From: Phytophthora colocasiae
Taxonomy: Eukaryota > Oomycota > Peronosporomycetes > Peronosporales > Peronosporaceae
Direction: 5' to 3'
Assembly: GCA_018806915.1 (NCBI GenBank)
Contig: JAGKQI010000098.1
Span: 3,162,001 to 3,226,000, forward strand
Length of the DNA stretch: 64,000 nt
Below the pieces are notes generated by a model. It was not told the origin of the DNA, made no database searches, and was given only the letters and a program-made list of their open reading frames with translations. Of this stretch, positions 1-9,365 are shown piece after piece; the first letter of the stretch is position 1, and each line of letters begins with the position of its first letter. The translations under genes were made by a program, and so were the position numbers.

Positions 1-863
1 AAGTGTACGTCTGTGAAGTGCCGCATTTCTAGGTAGTTCCGAATATCTTTCGCGTTCTTCTCGCCTTCGTAAAGGGCGGAAAAGTCTGGTTTTTCAGCCT
101 CAGCGTACCATTTCGGCCGCTCCTTAAAAGGGGCGTGGCTGGAGATCGTGTAGTGCGTCACAAACAAAGGTTTCTTGGCTTCTCCACTCACTTTCCTAAC
201 TCTTTAGTGATCCAACTTCTCAATGAGCATATCACCCAGAAGCTGCAAGTTCACATCGTCATGTACACCCCATTTAAATGCACGATGTTCCTCCCCAAAC
301 CATTGGTCGCGTGTAATACCGAGTCTGCTTTCAGCCAGACGAACCATCTCTTTAGACTCCAACACGACATCGTAGCCATGCGAAGGGAGAAACACGTTCC
401 AGTTCTCAAAACGTGTCGGACAGCCAGTGGTGAAGAAAGTCTCGTATCCTTTGGCTTTGAAGAACTGTGGTAATCCTGAAAGTTTCGTTTTCTTCCTTCC
501 TCCAGTGATTCCAGTTCTTAAAGTACTGTCGTACGGTACCTGAGCGAACAACAGACTCTCCAATGATCGACTCGTAGGAGTACTTGACCACAAGTTCCTC
601 AGAGCGACGCCACGCTTAGCCCATCGGTCGAAATTTGGAGTAATAGTCATATTTGTCCCTTTGAATAAATTAGACGGGTCTTCTTCTCCTACGAGATACC
701 TGGAATCTTGAAAGCGGAAAGATTCGACACCAATGACCAGAACGTTAGGTGGATCGTCCTTAGAGACGTCGACATCGAAAGCGAGATCTCCTTGGAAGCC
801 GGTAGTGCGGCGGTAGAGTGAATTGTCTCCAAAGAGCTCGTGCTTCTCAGTCGGGTGGATAAG
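1..863 (-). pseudogene. Sulfatase-like membrane protein, catalytic part, 3' fragment (interrupted and cut by window edge)
   Basis: This is the downstream half of a gene whose first half lies at 5759-6807. The frame opens with a PNVLVIGVES stretch (typical start of an alkaline-phosphatase/sulfatase fold, LTA-synthase type) and continues through TPNFDRWAKRG, SSTPTSRSLESL (region of the nucleophilic Ser/Thr), a GLPQFFKAKGYETFF motif and NWNVFLPSHGYD. At about 204-206 (minus) the frame meets a TAA, yet the same frame continues with clear family sequence (KKPLFVTHYTISSHAPF), so the TAA looks like a point nonsense mutation rather than the natural end. The gene runs off the window at base 1. The family transfers or hydrolyses phosphate/sulfate esters at the membrane; the substrate is unknown. 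The copia insertion and the nonsense codon make function unlikely. Confidence 0.8.
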
Positions 864-1093
864 AAATGGAATGGGTGATTCTCGCGCCTCGCGCTGTTGT
901 CTGCTGTAGTGCCTCGCACTAGGTAAGATTGAGAATGAATAAAGGTTGGTGTTGCTAGCTACCTATCTGTCTTGGTTAGCTAACTGTGTGGTAGTTTCTT
1001 GTAGGTTTCTGCGTTGGTTGCTGGTGCCAGGGAGTTGCTGGCGCCAAGGAGTTGCTGGCGCAATACGGTCGGTCGCATGTGCGACTTCCAACA
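864..1093 (-). repeat. 3' LTR of Copia-1
   Basis: It is 230 bp and matches 5529-5758 with no difference that I can see. Read on the minus strand it starts TGTTGGAAGTCG and ends next to the ATAAG target duplication. It contains three imperfect copies of a GGAGTTGCTGGCGCC-type unit (plus-strand reading) near 1020-1062. Confidence 0.93.
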
Positions 1094-1117
1094 CTCCTCC
1101 TCGACAGCAACAATGTC

Positions 1118-1757
1118 TTAGGCGAACAGCTTCAGCATGGCAACATTGCGTCCATGGAGCGTAGCACCGAGGGGTTTGGTGAGAATGTCGGCCTTCATCT
1201 CCGTCGTAGGGCAGTAGCGCACTTCAACGTCCTTGCTGCGAACGGCATCTCGAATGAAGTGAAACTTGATGTTAATGTGTTTCATGCGTGCCGTCGTGAC
1301 ATCATTCTCCATGTTTTTGATGGCGCTTTGGTTGTCGATGTGCAAGATGACGTTGTCGTTCTTGCTCAAATCAAGCTCATCGAGTAATTGTTTTACCCAC
1401 AGGCAGTCTTGCACTGCAGTAGCCTGCGATGTATTCAGCTTCAGCCGTTGACAAGGCCACTGTAGACTGCTTCTTGCTGTACCAAGCGATTGGCATGTCG
1501 TTCAGTACCAAGAGGCCACCTGACGTGGACTTAGCTTCCTTGTCGCCAGCCCAGTCAGCGTCGCTGAAAATGGATGCCTTAGCATGTTGTCGTGGTCCTT
1601 GAGGGCGTGGGAATGCAAGCTTCAACATACGAGAGCCTTGCAGATAACGGAGTACTCGTTTGACAGCTGTCCAGTGAGCTGTAGTCGGGAAGAAACGAAT
1701 CGAGCGAGATAGTTCACTGCCATGGTGATATCTGGTCGTGTGCAAGTGCTCAGCCAT
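1118..1757 (-). pseudogene. Copia-1 RNase H domain, out of frame with the rest of the polyprotein
   Basis: The open segments at 1377-1757 and 1118-1414 together carry the copia RNase H landmarks: VLRYLQG, FSDADWAGD, TSGGLLVLN, AWYSKKQ, LSTAEAEYIA, DNQSAIK, KHINIKFHFIRD and DILTKPL. They are offset from the main frame. Near 1685-1692 a C run appears one base short. Near 1424-1430 a GG pair appears one base long. Each single-base correction would merge the frames, so the original polyprotein ended at 1118. Both sites are homopolymers, so sequencing error is as likely as real decay. Confidence 0.85.
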
Positions 1758-4700
1758 AGCAGGGAGCCAATTGTCTCTCGCATGACATCTGTGCTGAAGA
1801 AGGGCTCGCTGTCTGTTGCTTGCAATGCTCGAGTCGATTCCATAGGGGTGGTAACTGGGCGACAGTTTTCCATGCCAAATTTTGCCAGTAGTTGATCAAT
1901 ATTCGCTGTTTGTTGTAGGTAGATGCCTGAGTCAGTTTGCTCGATGCAGATACCCAAGCACTTCTTGGCTTCGCCCATATCCTTGATTTGAAACTGGTTG
2001 CCGAGCATCTTCATTGTCCAGTCTGTATCGGAGCTGCGCTGACTGACGACGACCACGTCGTCGACGTACAGCCCCAGCACTGTCAGCTTGCCGTCGGATC
2101 TCCGGAAATACAGACATGGGTCGAGCTTGCTTCGCATGAAGCCTAACTCAAGTAGGTAGTTGTGGATCTCGTCATTCCAGAGTTTACCGCTTTGCTTCAG
2201 GCCATAAAGGCTCTTTAGCAGCCGAAGCGACTTGCCCTTTGGCAGTTTTAGACCTTCTGGCGCTCGCATGTAGATGGCACGATCCAACATAGCTCGCAGA
2301 TACGCATTTGGTACGTCCCCTTGACGAATTATGGCGTGCCAAAGTGCTGCTAAGGCAACAATCAGGCGTAGACTAGCGATCTTTAAGACAGGTGCGAAGG
2401 TTTCTCCGAAGTCAATGCCATACTTCTGGTTAAAACCGCGCGCAACAAGTCTCGCCTTGAATCGCTCGAGTTCACCCTTGTTGTCGAACTTCAGCTTAAA
2501 CACCCACTTCGAAGTGATCAGGTTTCCGTCGCTGGGTGTGTCGACAACTTCCCAAGTTGCATTGTCAGCAATAGCTCGAAGCTCCTCCTGCATTGCTTTT
2601 TCCCATTCGTGCCAGTGTGGGCTGCTTCTCGCCTCCTTCACGGTAGTTGGCTCCTTGATGTGCCCACTTTCAAGTAGTGTTGCTAGTGCAGTTCCGTTTT
2701 GGAGTGACACAGTAAGTAGTGCGGTCACGGGAGCCGTAAACTCATCGATGAAGGACTGTGGCAGGGAAAAGTCGTCGTTTGGAATTGGTCGAGCTCCGCG
2801 ATTCATACCGAAGACTCGCTGGATAGCGCGTGCGCTCAGCTCGTGGTTGTCCCCATCTCCTATGTGCTGGGAGTTGCTGGTTCCAGTTTGATCGACACCG
2901 TTGTTGTCTTTGTTGTTAGCATCTGCTTGTGCGTGGTCGTCTTCAGCAGTCTCACCGCTGTTTTGTTCATCGTCGACAGCATCCATATATCGCCCCACAG
3001 CTCGTGCATCAATGCGATCAATATTTTGAATATGCGTAGTCGATAAGATACGCTTGGTGCGCGGGATGAACACCTTGTACGCCTTCTTCTGGGGATCGAC
3101 GCCGATGATGACGCCCTTTTCGGCGCGCTTTTTCGCTGACCTTTTCGTCGCATGAGAGATATGGCTGGTACACTTAGCTCCAAACCGCAGTATATGCGAG
3201 ACGTTCGGTGTTTTGCCTGACAGTGCCTCGATCGGTGATGCGTGGTCTGCATTTGATCTGGTTGGTAGGTAGTTGCGGATGTAGCTGGCGTAGAGAACTG
3301 CATCGCCCCAGAAGCGCTGAGGTAGAGCAGAGGCCCATAGCATTGCTCTGGCTGAGTCCATTACCGTTCTGTGAAATCGCTCTGCTTTGCCATTCGAGGA
3401 AGACATTCCGGCCTCAGTTGATTGGTGTCGAATTCCGCGATTCAACAGAAAACGATCAAGCCGAGCACTTCCAAACTCGCCACCACCATCAGATCTGAGA
3501 ACCTTCACAGTGATGTCATTCTGGCGTTCAAATTCGTTTATGAAATCCTCCAGATGTCCTTCTGCATCGCTCTTCTTGTGTAAGAGGTAGACCCGATTGA
3601 AGTTGGTGGCATGGTCCACGATAGTTAAAAGGTGCTTGTGACCAAGACGATCTGGTGTCATGTCAGTCTTCAGGTCAACACACAGTGTTGCACCAGGTTC
3701 ATCGGTCGGGGCTGATGTAGATGTATCGTGATGATTTTTAGCTCGACGGGCTTGCTTTGCTTCTGCGCAGTTCATGCAGAAATTCACCTTTCGGTTCGAG
3801 GCAGTCATACCGTGAACGAGTTTCTTGTCGATCATTCGAACAAGATCTTGATAATTCACGTGGCCGAGTCGGTCATGCCACTGCTGGAGCGTGGATGATG
3901 TCATCGCAGCAAATGAGGCTGCACCTTGCTCAATTCCAGTAGACCAAAGGTTGTTTGTTGGAGACCGTCCTACCTCTGCGAGAACCTTGCCGGTTTTGCT
4001 GCGGATGACACATTTTTCCTTCTCATCAAAGGTACACGAAATGCCTCTCTTACTGAGCTGGCCAACCGAAATTAAGTTGTGATCGATCTCCTTCGCAAAG
4101 TACACGTTCTCCAGCAATATCGTGCGCTTGACTCCTTCAGCTGTCACAGTGACGACAGCACTACCTCGCTCTGTAGCCGGAATAGTGTTTCCATTTGCGA
4201 CTCGAACAGACAGATAAGCTGGCTCAAGCGCGAAAAGCTGGTCACGGTCATTGCACAAGTGGTGGGTAGCGCCTGAATCCACTGTCCATGATCCATCGTG
4301 TTCGGCCGACTTGGCGTCGCGTGCAGCCATCCAAATGTAGGCTTCGTCGTCAGAGTCACTAGCCTCAGTAGCAGTAGCCAAATGAGCGTCTCCGCTGGAC
4401 GCCATTCGTTTAGCCTGTTCCACGACAGGGCACGAGAAAATTTTGTGTCCAGGCTGTCCACATACATGACAGCGTATTTCACCCCGATTTCCAGTAGCAG
4501 CGAACGCTTGGCCATTATTTTGCTGAGGTTTCGGCTTGCCAGAGTTTTCACCATTGTTTCCGTGGTCGTTGGAGCGGTTGTTGCGATCGTGATTGCGATA
4601 TTCATGCTGTTTATTGCCATCTTGGCGTTTCTTTCTCTGCACACCGCATTTGCGACCGTCACCCTTCAATTTGTAAAGCAAGCGCTTCATTCGGTCGGTC

Positions 4701-5524
4701 TCCTCAACGTAGTCTGTGGCTTCGTCCGAGATCGAAGACAATAGTGTAGGGGCAAGCTCAGGACACGCGTTGTTGCCAAAAACTTCCATGACGAGTTTGG
4801 TCTGGTCGCCCTCCATGAGACTTTCGATGAAGTTTAAGTACTCCAAGTAGTCATGCCACGAATCGCCTTCACGCTTGACGCATTTCATCTTTGTGCTGAG
4901 TTCAAGTTGGCTAAGTTTGCAGCCAAACTCAATACGCAACGCACGTTTCACTTCTGAGTATGGCATATCTTCTCCTTCATGACGTTGTCGCCACTCTGCA
5001 TTTTTCTTGTGGTAGTGCCTGGATGCGTTCCCTTCTAAGAAGTTGACGATTATCGACGCCTTGAACTCATCAGTCCATGTTGAGCCATTCACAAGGCCTT
5101 CCGTTCTGACCGCATGCTCGAACTCATTGATGAAGTTTTCGAAACCAGCACCAAGACCCGGGTAAACCTCGTTTCCCTTAAAGTTTGGGCAACGCACATC
5201 CTTGATCTTAGGTTTCTTTGGCGTTGGGGGAGCTGTTATCATGCTGTTGTCCGACATTGTGGGGGTTCTGTTGTCGAGTTGCGTCCTCATCGCCGCAAGC
5301 TCGCTTTGAAGCTGTCTGATTTGCTGCAGTTGGCTGTGTAGCTCCATGTTTTCACGTTCGGACTGATCGAAGTGAAGGTCGTCAGGCAGTCCTAGCGCGT
5401 TCGGTCGTAGACCTTCACGCGCATCAGCAAAGACGTCAGCACCTCGTGTATTTGTGTCTTCGCCTTGTTCGTCGACGTCGCCTCGCGTATGGTCGAAATT
5501 GCCACTGGTCGCAGTTGGGCTCAT
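1622..5524 (-). CDS. Copia-1 Gag-Pol polyprotein (Gag, protease, integrase, reverse transcriptase)
   Basis: One long frame encodes, in order, a Gag region with a CCHC knuckle (CHVCGQPGHKIFSC), an aspartic protease (WTVDSGATHHLC), the pre-integrase histidines (HDRLGHVNYQDL, then CxxC), an integrase core (VDLKTDMTP, SDGGGEF, NGKAERFHRT) and the copia RT (TSKWVFKLK, FAPVLKIASLR, PNAYLRA, SLYGLKQS, YVDDVVVVS). I place the start at the ATG at 5524 because it lies inside the primer-binding site and gives MSPTATS. An in-frame ATG at 5584 inside the LTR is the alternative. The product would form the particle, then copy and integrate the element. The frame ends early at 1622 because of a frameshift just before RNase H. 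Confidence 0.9.
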   Translation of the reverse strand: MSPTATSGNFDHTRGDVDEQGEDTNTRGADVFADAREGLRPNALGLPDDLHFDQSERENMELHSQLQQIRQLQSELAAMRTQLDNRTPTMSDNSMITAPPTPKKPKIKDVRCPNFKGNEVYPGLGAGFENFINEFEHAVRTEGLVNGSTWTDEFKASIIVNFLEGNASRHYHKKNAEWRQRHEGEDMPYSEVKRALRIEFGCKLSQLELSTKMKCVKREGDSWHDYLEYLNFIESLMEGDQTKLVMEVFGNNACPELAPTLLSSISDEATDYVEETDRMKRLLYKLKGDGRKCGVQRKKRQDGNKQHEYRNHDRNNRSNDHGNNGENSGKPKPQQNNGQAFAATGNRGEIRCHVCGQPGHKIFSCPVVEQAKRMASSGDAHLATATEASDSDDEAYIWMAARDAKSAEHDGSWTVDSGATHHLCNDRDQLFALEPAYLSVRVANGNTIPATERGSAVVTVTAEGVKRTILLENVYFAKEIDHNLISVGQLSKRGISCTFDEKEKCVIRSKTGKVLAEVGRSPTNNLWSTGIEQGAASFAAMTSSTLQQWHDRLGHVNYQDLVRMIDKKLVHGMTASNRKVNFCMNCAEAKQARRAKNHHDTSTSAPTDEPGATLCVDLKTDMTPDRLGHKHLLTIVDHATNFNRVYLLHKKSDAEGHLEDFINEFERQNDITVKVLRSDGGGEFGSARLDRFLLNRGIRHQSTEAGMSSSNGKAERFHRTVMDSARAMLWASALPQRFWGDAVLYASYIRNYLPTRSNADHASPIEALSGKTPNVSHILRFGAKCTSHISHATKRSAKKRAEKGVIIGVDPQKKAYKVFIPRTKRILSTTHIQNIDRIDARAVGRYMDAVDDEQNSGETAEDDHAQADANNKDNNGVDQTGTSNSQHIGDGDNHELSARAIQRVFGMNRGARPIPNDDFSLPQSFIDEFTAPVTALLTVSLQNGTALATLLESGHIKEPTTVKEARSSPHWHEWEKAMQEELRAIADNATWEVVDTPSDGNLITSKWVFKLKFDNKGELERFKARLVARGFNQKYGIDFGETFAPVLKIASLRLIVALAALWHAIIRQGDVPNAYLRAMLDRAIYMRAPEGLKLPKGKSLRLLKSLYGLKQSGKLWNDEIHNYLLELGFMRSKLDPCLYFRRSDGKLTVLGLYVDDVVVVSQRSSDTDWTMKMLGNQFQIKDMGEAKKCLGICIEQTDSGIYLQQTANIDQLLAKFGMENCRPVTTPMESTRALQATDSEPFFSTDVMRETIGSLLWLSTCTRPDITMAVNYLARFVSSRLQLTGQLSNEYSVICKALVC

Positions 5525-5528
5525 AACC
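5517..5528 (-). other. Copia-1 primer-binding site, half-tRNA type
   Basis: On the minus strand GGTTATGAGCCC directly follows the 5' LTR. It does not match a tRNA 3' CCA end. It is complementary to GGGCUCAUAACC, the anticodon arm of initiator tRNA-Met (known exactly in this form from yeast), so priming would use a tRNA cleaved in its anticodon loop, as established for Drosophila copia. The ATG in it (5522-5524) is also the likely gag start. Confidence 0.8.
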
Positions 5529-5758
5529 AAATGGAATGGGTGATTCTCGCGCCTCGCGCTGTTGTCTGCTGTAGTGCCTCGCACTAGGTAAGATTGAGAA
5601 TGAATAAAGGTTGGTGTTGCTAGCTACCTATCTGTCTTGGTTAGCTAACTGTGTGGTAGTTTCTTGTAGGTTTCTGCGTTGGTTGCTGGTGCCAGGGAGT
5701 TGCTGGCGCCAAGGAGTTGCTGGCGCAATACGGTCGGTCGCATGTGCGACTTCCAACA
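5529..5758 (-). repeat. 5' LTR of Copia-1
   Basis: It is 230 bp, identical by eye to 864-1093, and bounded by the ATAAG target duplication at 5759-5763 and the primer-binding site at 5517-5528. Confidence 0.93.
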
Positions 5759-6807
5759 ATAAGTGCCTCAACCCACTGCTTCTCGGTGGATTCCGACGCT
5801 GAAGGCTGTAAAGAATGAGCCAGTAGCTCGTTGAGCGTCGCGTTCATACCAACATAAGCCACTAGAGGGGAACACGCACATCGTAGAGCCACTACAGCAG
5901 CTGGAAAAACAACGAGACCCACTAGAACGACCATGACTTGTACCATGTGGAAGTAGATAGCACTGTAGTTGGTGGTCTTCTTCTTCGTTTGAAACTTGCC
6001 AACGTCGTTTCCTTCTTCCAGAGCTACTTCCATGTACTTGATCCCCTTTGAAACCTTCTTAGTGGCCACTGTATCTCTCGTCGGTTCTGTAACCAAGTGG
6101 GTAGGATTCCAGACTGCTAGGTTGGTCCATTGTGTTCTTGCACGTACTGTAGCGAACAATGTACTGGCAATCACCATTAAAGCTGTAGCCACGCAACCTC
6201 GTTGAACCTCCTCGGTCGAAATTGGGGCAGCACCGACGAATTCTTTCTCACTGATCGCCATTGTAACGAGATCAAAAGTGAATCGCATCTCTCGATTAAT
6301 CACGAGCACCAGATCCACCACGAAAGGCGTCAACATCGAAAGGAAAAGCACCCACGAAACCACAAATGTGGCAATAGCATCAGCAGTCTGCGACATCGTA
6401 CAGTTGAGTTGCCACGTTTTAAAACCGATTCGTCCATTACACCCTTCCTTGAGAGCGTCAAATAGCCATAGCGAGAAGGCGAAGTACGTCACGCAAACGA
6501 AATCCTCCAAGAATCCCAAACTAAACGCTGCTAGCTTCACGCCTATAGTTTGGTCCCTTGGACTGCTGTACATGGCAACCAGATCACTGAGGGCTATGCA
6601 CCGAGTGATCGAGAAGCAGAATAGTGGGAAGGCGTAAGTGAACAACCATCCAATCCACGGGAAATCGATGATTCTTGTGCGGTTCCATTGATAAATAGTC
6701 TTGGTCTTTGATGCATCCCCTGCAATACCTTCGTCAGGTACGGAGGAGTTAGGGAAGCGACATCGTGCGGCTTGGTGGTCGTCCCTATAGGCGCAATGGG
6801 GGCCCAT
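5759..6807 (-). pseudogene. Sulfatase-like membrane protein, N-terminal membrane part (5' fragment)
   Basis: From the ATG at 6807 about 350 host codons encode a short polar leader, then five likely membrane spans (around IGWLFTYAFPLFCFSI, LGFLEDFVCVTYFAFSLWLF, FVVSWVLFLSMLTPFVV, ATALMVIASTLFATV and VMVVLVGLVVFPAAVVAL). After these the frame runs into the LTR. Joining the codons at 5759 to those at 863, with one ATAAG removed, keeps the frame open into the sulfatase-fold region (junction ...EALIHPTEK...). The layout of several N-terminal spans followed by an extracytoplasmic sulfatase fold is that of LTA-synthase-like/phosphoglycerol-transferase-like proteins, which are common in oomycetes. 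Confidence 0.82.
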
Positions 6808-7000
6808 TGAAACTAAGATGTGTCGAGCTCCTTAGCTGGAAATGCTAAACTGACGCGCTGAATCACAGCACCTAAGTGAAGATTTACATCGGGCGATTGG
6901 CAACCTTGTGGTGCTGGGAACTCGAACGCAATTTTCTCCTTCCCATCGCGCTTGCAACTTGGAGAATGGAATGCAGATCATGTCCAGTCACCAGGAAGAG
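6808..7000. other. Upstream region of the sulfatase-like gene; no gene seen
   Basis: It probably holds the promoter of the disrupted minus-strand gene. The small ORF at 6876-7121 crosses the MITE end and has no recognisable features. Confidence 0.4.
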
Positions 7001-7002
7001 TA

Positions 7003-7496
7003 CAGATGAGGACGTGGTTAGTGAACACCTGATATGTACTAAGTCTCAGGTGGAATTAGCCTATCAGAGAGCCATAAAATCTGGAGGAGTGGTCAACGTA
7101 ATGTATTTAGATATTCATTGACACTAATCGGAGGCTAGAATGTCACTGATCTGGGTTCGGTCTACGTACAGTCCGGCGTGCTTCCAGCAGGCACCGTCGA
7201 CTTGGCAGGGGCCTTCTGTAATTCAAACTGCTGCCATGCCCATTCCCTCAGTTCCCTTAGGGTCCATAGTGGTTCTTGACCATTGCTGAGCCTTGGTTAG
7301 GCGGATGCGCTGTGCTTGAACCTCCTTCCGCATGGCCAATTTCAAATTTCCCGCCGAGGGTTATTCAAACGCCAGCGTACCCCTTTAGTGGTACCTAACA
7401 ATGTCAGTGGTCCTGATTGCGACCTCATCTATAACATTCTGATGCCATTGGATGGGTTATAATTTGATGCCCGTTCACTAACCACGCCCTCATCTG
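7003..7496. mobile_element. Small TA-flanked MITE (Tc1/mariner-like ends)
   Basis: The 24-bp inverted termini (7003-7026 and 7473-7496) start CAGATGAGG.CGTGGTTAGT and differ at one base. Each is bordered by TA (7001-7002 and 7497-7498), as expected for Tc1/mariner/pogo target duplication. The interior, about 445 bp, has no coding potential, so the element would need a transposase in trans. The ends do not match the pogo-like element at 12685-14489. Confidence 0.75.
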
Positions 7497-7630
7497 TAGA
7501 TTTCAGATTAAGGTGACTGCGAGCAGCTCAACCAAGATGGATTTAGCTTTACAACCGGACTTCTTCTCCTTTTAAATGTACCGATCGAGTCAGCGCAAGT
7601 TGAGCCAGGCCTCGCATACCTGTACCTGGT

Positions 7631-7843
7631 TTGCAGGTGATCGTAAACTCAAATCGACAGAGATCAAGGTTTATGGTTTCGACAAGCCTGCAGACCGTGT
7701 ACATTACCGGCAATCTACAACCCGACGTTGTATTTCTGATCAATCGGATGCTCTCATTGGTTAATACAGATACCGCTGAGAAACTGGCGGATGCAATCAT
7801 CAAATACATCGTCCAAAGCGATAGGAGTAACTTATCATTTTAA
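7631..7843 (+). CDS. Unrecognised short open frame, possible terminal exon
   Basis: A 70-codon frame ends in TAA at 7841-7843. It has no ATG at its 5' end but is preceded by TTTGCAG, which could be a splice acceptor. The peptide (VIVNSNRQRSRF..., ending SDRSNLSF) suggests no family. It could be a fragment of an older gene or simply chance. The rest of 7499-8183 shows nothing else I can support. Confidence 0.2.
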   Translation: MQVIVNSNRQRSRFMVSTSLQTVYITGNLQPDVVFLINRMLSLVNTDTAEKLADAIIKYIVQSDRSNLSF

Positions 7844-8183
7844 AGAGGGGTGATTTGTACATACACATGGCACCTCTGAAAATCAGTTTTCTGTACGGAA
7901 ATTATACACTCTCGCAGTTGGAATGTTGACGATCCGCCAGTTTGTAGCTTCCCAGATACACGGTATCAACCACGGAGAGGGTTGGTACTACGCAGCTGCA
8001 TCGGTACCTGCCGCAACAATGGTAGCACGTAGTGTAGTATTTATTTGCTTGAAATTCAACCTAGCTCTTACTGAATCCCTGTGTAACATTCTGTATCAGT
8101 TGTAAAAAGATTCCGTCCCCCTCAAGATAACGCAGAAGCCCAAAGGAACTCTCAGCTCTCAGGAGGAGCTCCCAGCTAGCAGC

Positions 8184-9365
8184 ATGCACCCAAAGCGATA
8201 CCACGCCATATTGATAGAGATCATGTCTTTCACCGATGACCGGAGCTACGCTAGCGATGCTTCATTTGACAGCGAGGCCCTGCTTAAGATCTCCCCCGAA
8301 GATGTGTGTAGGTGGATGAATTTTCGAGCATTCGGGGAGCCGGATCCCAGCGAAGATGCCAAGCCTATTAACGCCAGATCATCAACGCTCGAATATGCAA
8401 AGAAGGCAATATCGGCTTTCATGCCTCGCTCAACTGTTCCATGGGACCCTATTCGAAAAGAAGGAAATCCTACACGATCTGACCCAGTGAATAAGGTCAT
8501 CAAATCTGTCAAGCGTTTTGAGGTCAGACGTGAAGGAGTCCAATCTGCTGCCAGACGCCCAATCGAGTACGCTGAGTTCCTCGAACTCTTAGGACTTGTA
8601 CGCGCATCTACCACAAAAGGATTGCTGAAGTACTTGGTGGGTGGTGTACTTACTCTCCAATGGCATCTTATCACGAGGATCGACGATATGATGAAATTGA
8701 AATTTGACAGCTTTGCTCCAAACGTGCAGTACCCAGGCACTCTCACGTGCCAGCTTCGTTGGTCCAAGAATATATCAGAAGAGCGAGACGCCCCGGAACA
8801 GATTCTACTCGGTAGTTTGGACCCTCGAGTTTGTGTTTTGTTGAATATCGCCGTTTACTTGGAAGCCCCAGGGAAGGAGAGCACATCGGAGTATTTATTT
8901 GGCAATGCACAAGATGGAGATCGAGTGGTACGCCGATTTTTACAGGAAGTGTTCGACAGTCGTGATTTTCATAAGCTAAAACCAGGAAACTTGGGTACAC
9001 ACAGTCTGCGAAAAGGTGCAGCGACGTATGGAAGCCGCAGTGGGCTGCCGAAGGACTACATTAACCGACGGGGACGATGGCGTACTCGAAAGAGTATTGT
9101 GGACGTTTACATCGATAACACGCAGCCCTATCCAGATGCAGTCGCTGCTGCTACACTAACTGGACCACTGGGACCTTGCCTCTATGTTCTGAAAAAAGGG
9201 GTGGCGTGCGTCACGGACACGCTCTTAGTGGACCGTATCGCTAGTATTATCAAGCAAAGGATGGGTGATAACGTGGCAAGAGTGCTGGCCTTGCCGTTGC
9301 TATGGGCAGCACTTGTTGCGTATTGTCCGCGCGTACGTCAAGGAGGGAGGCAACACGGCTACTAA
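8184..9365 (+). CDS. Crypton tyrosine recombinase, N-terminal and catalytic part
   Basis: The protein has the catalytic signs of the phage-integrase/Crypton family: an early Arg in LITRIDDMMKL, the box GTHSLRKGAATY (H-x-x-R), then GRWR and the likely nucleophile in VDVYIDN. The upstream SAM-like core-binding part includes FMPRSTVPWD and NPTRSDPVNKVIKSVKR. The start is either the ATG at 8184 or the later in-frame one giving MSFTDDRS. Real sequence ends near GDNVARVLALPLLW; the last 20 or so residues are off-frame, because the true continuation is in the next frame. Crypton recombinases excise and insert the element as a circular intermediate. Confidence 0.85.
   Translation: MHPKRYHAILIEIMSFTDDRSYASDASFDSEALLKISPEDVCRWMNFRAFGEPDPSEDAKPINARSSTLEYAKKAISAFMPRSTVPWDPIRKEGNPTRSDPVNKVIKSVKRFEVRREGVQSAARRPIEYAEFLELLGLVRASTTKGLLKYLVGGVLTLQWHLITRIDDMMKLKFDSFAPNVQYPGTLTCQLRWSKNISEERDAPEQILLGSLDPRVCVLLNIAVYLEAPGKESTSEYLFGNAQDGDRVVRRFLQEVFDSRDFHKLKPGNLGTHSLRKGAATYGSRSGLPKDYINRRGRWRTRKSIVDVYIDNTQPYPDAVAAATLTGPLGPCLYVLKKGVACVTDTLLVDRIASIIKQRMGDNVARVLALPLLWAALVAYCPRVRQGGRQHGY

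Larger units (their letters stand above)
864..5758 (-). mobile_element. Copia-1, Ty1/copia LTR retrotransposon, complete, inserted in the sulfatase-like gene
   Basis: Two 230-bp LTRs (864-1093 and 5529-5758) look identical by eye and flank a copia-order gag-protease-integrase-RT-RNase H polyprotein on the minus strand. The 5-bp direct repeat ATAAG is at 859-863 and again at 5759-5763. A polypurine tract (GAGGAGGAG, minus strand) abuts the 3' LTR at 1094-1102, and a primer-binding site abuts the 5' LTR at 5517-5528. Identical LTRs mean a recent insertion. The only visible damage is two 1-nt frameshifts in the RNase H region. Confidence 0.95.
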
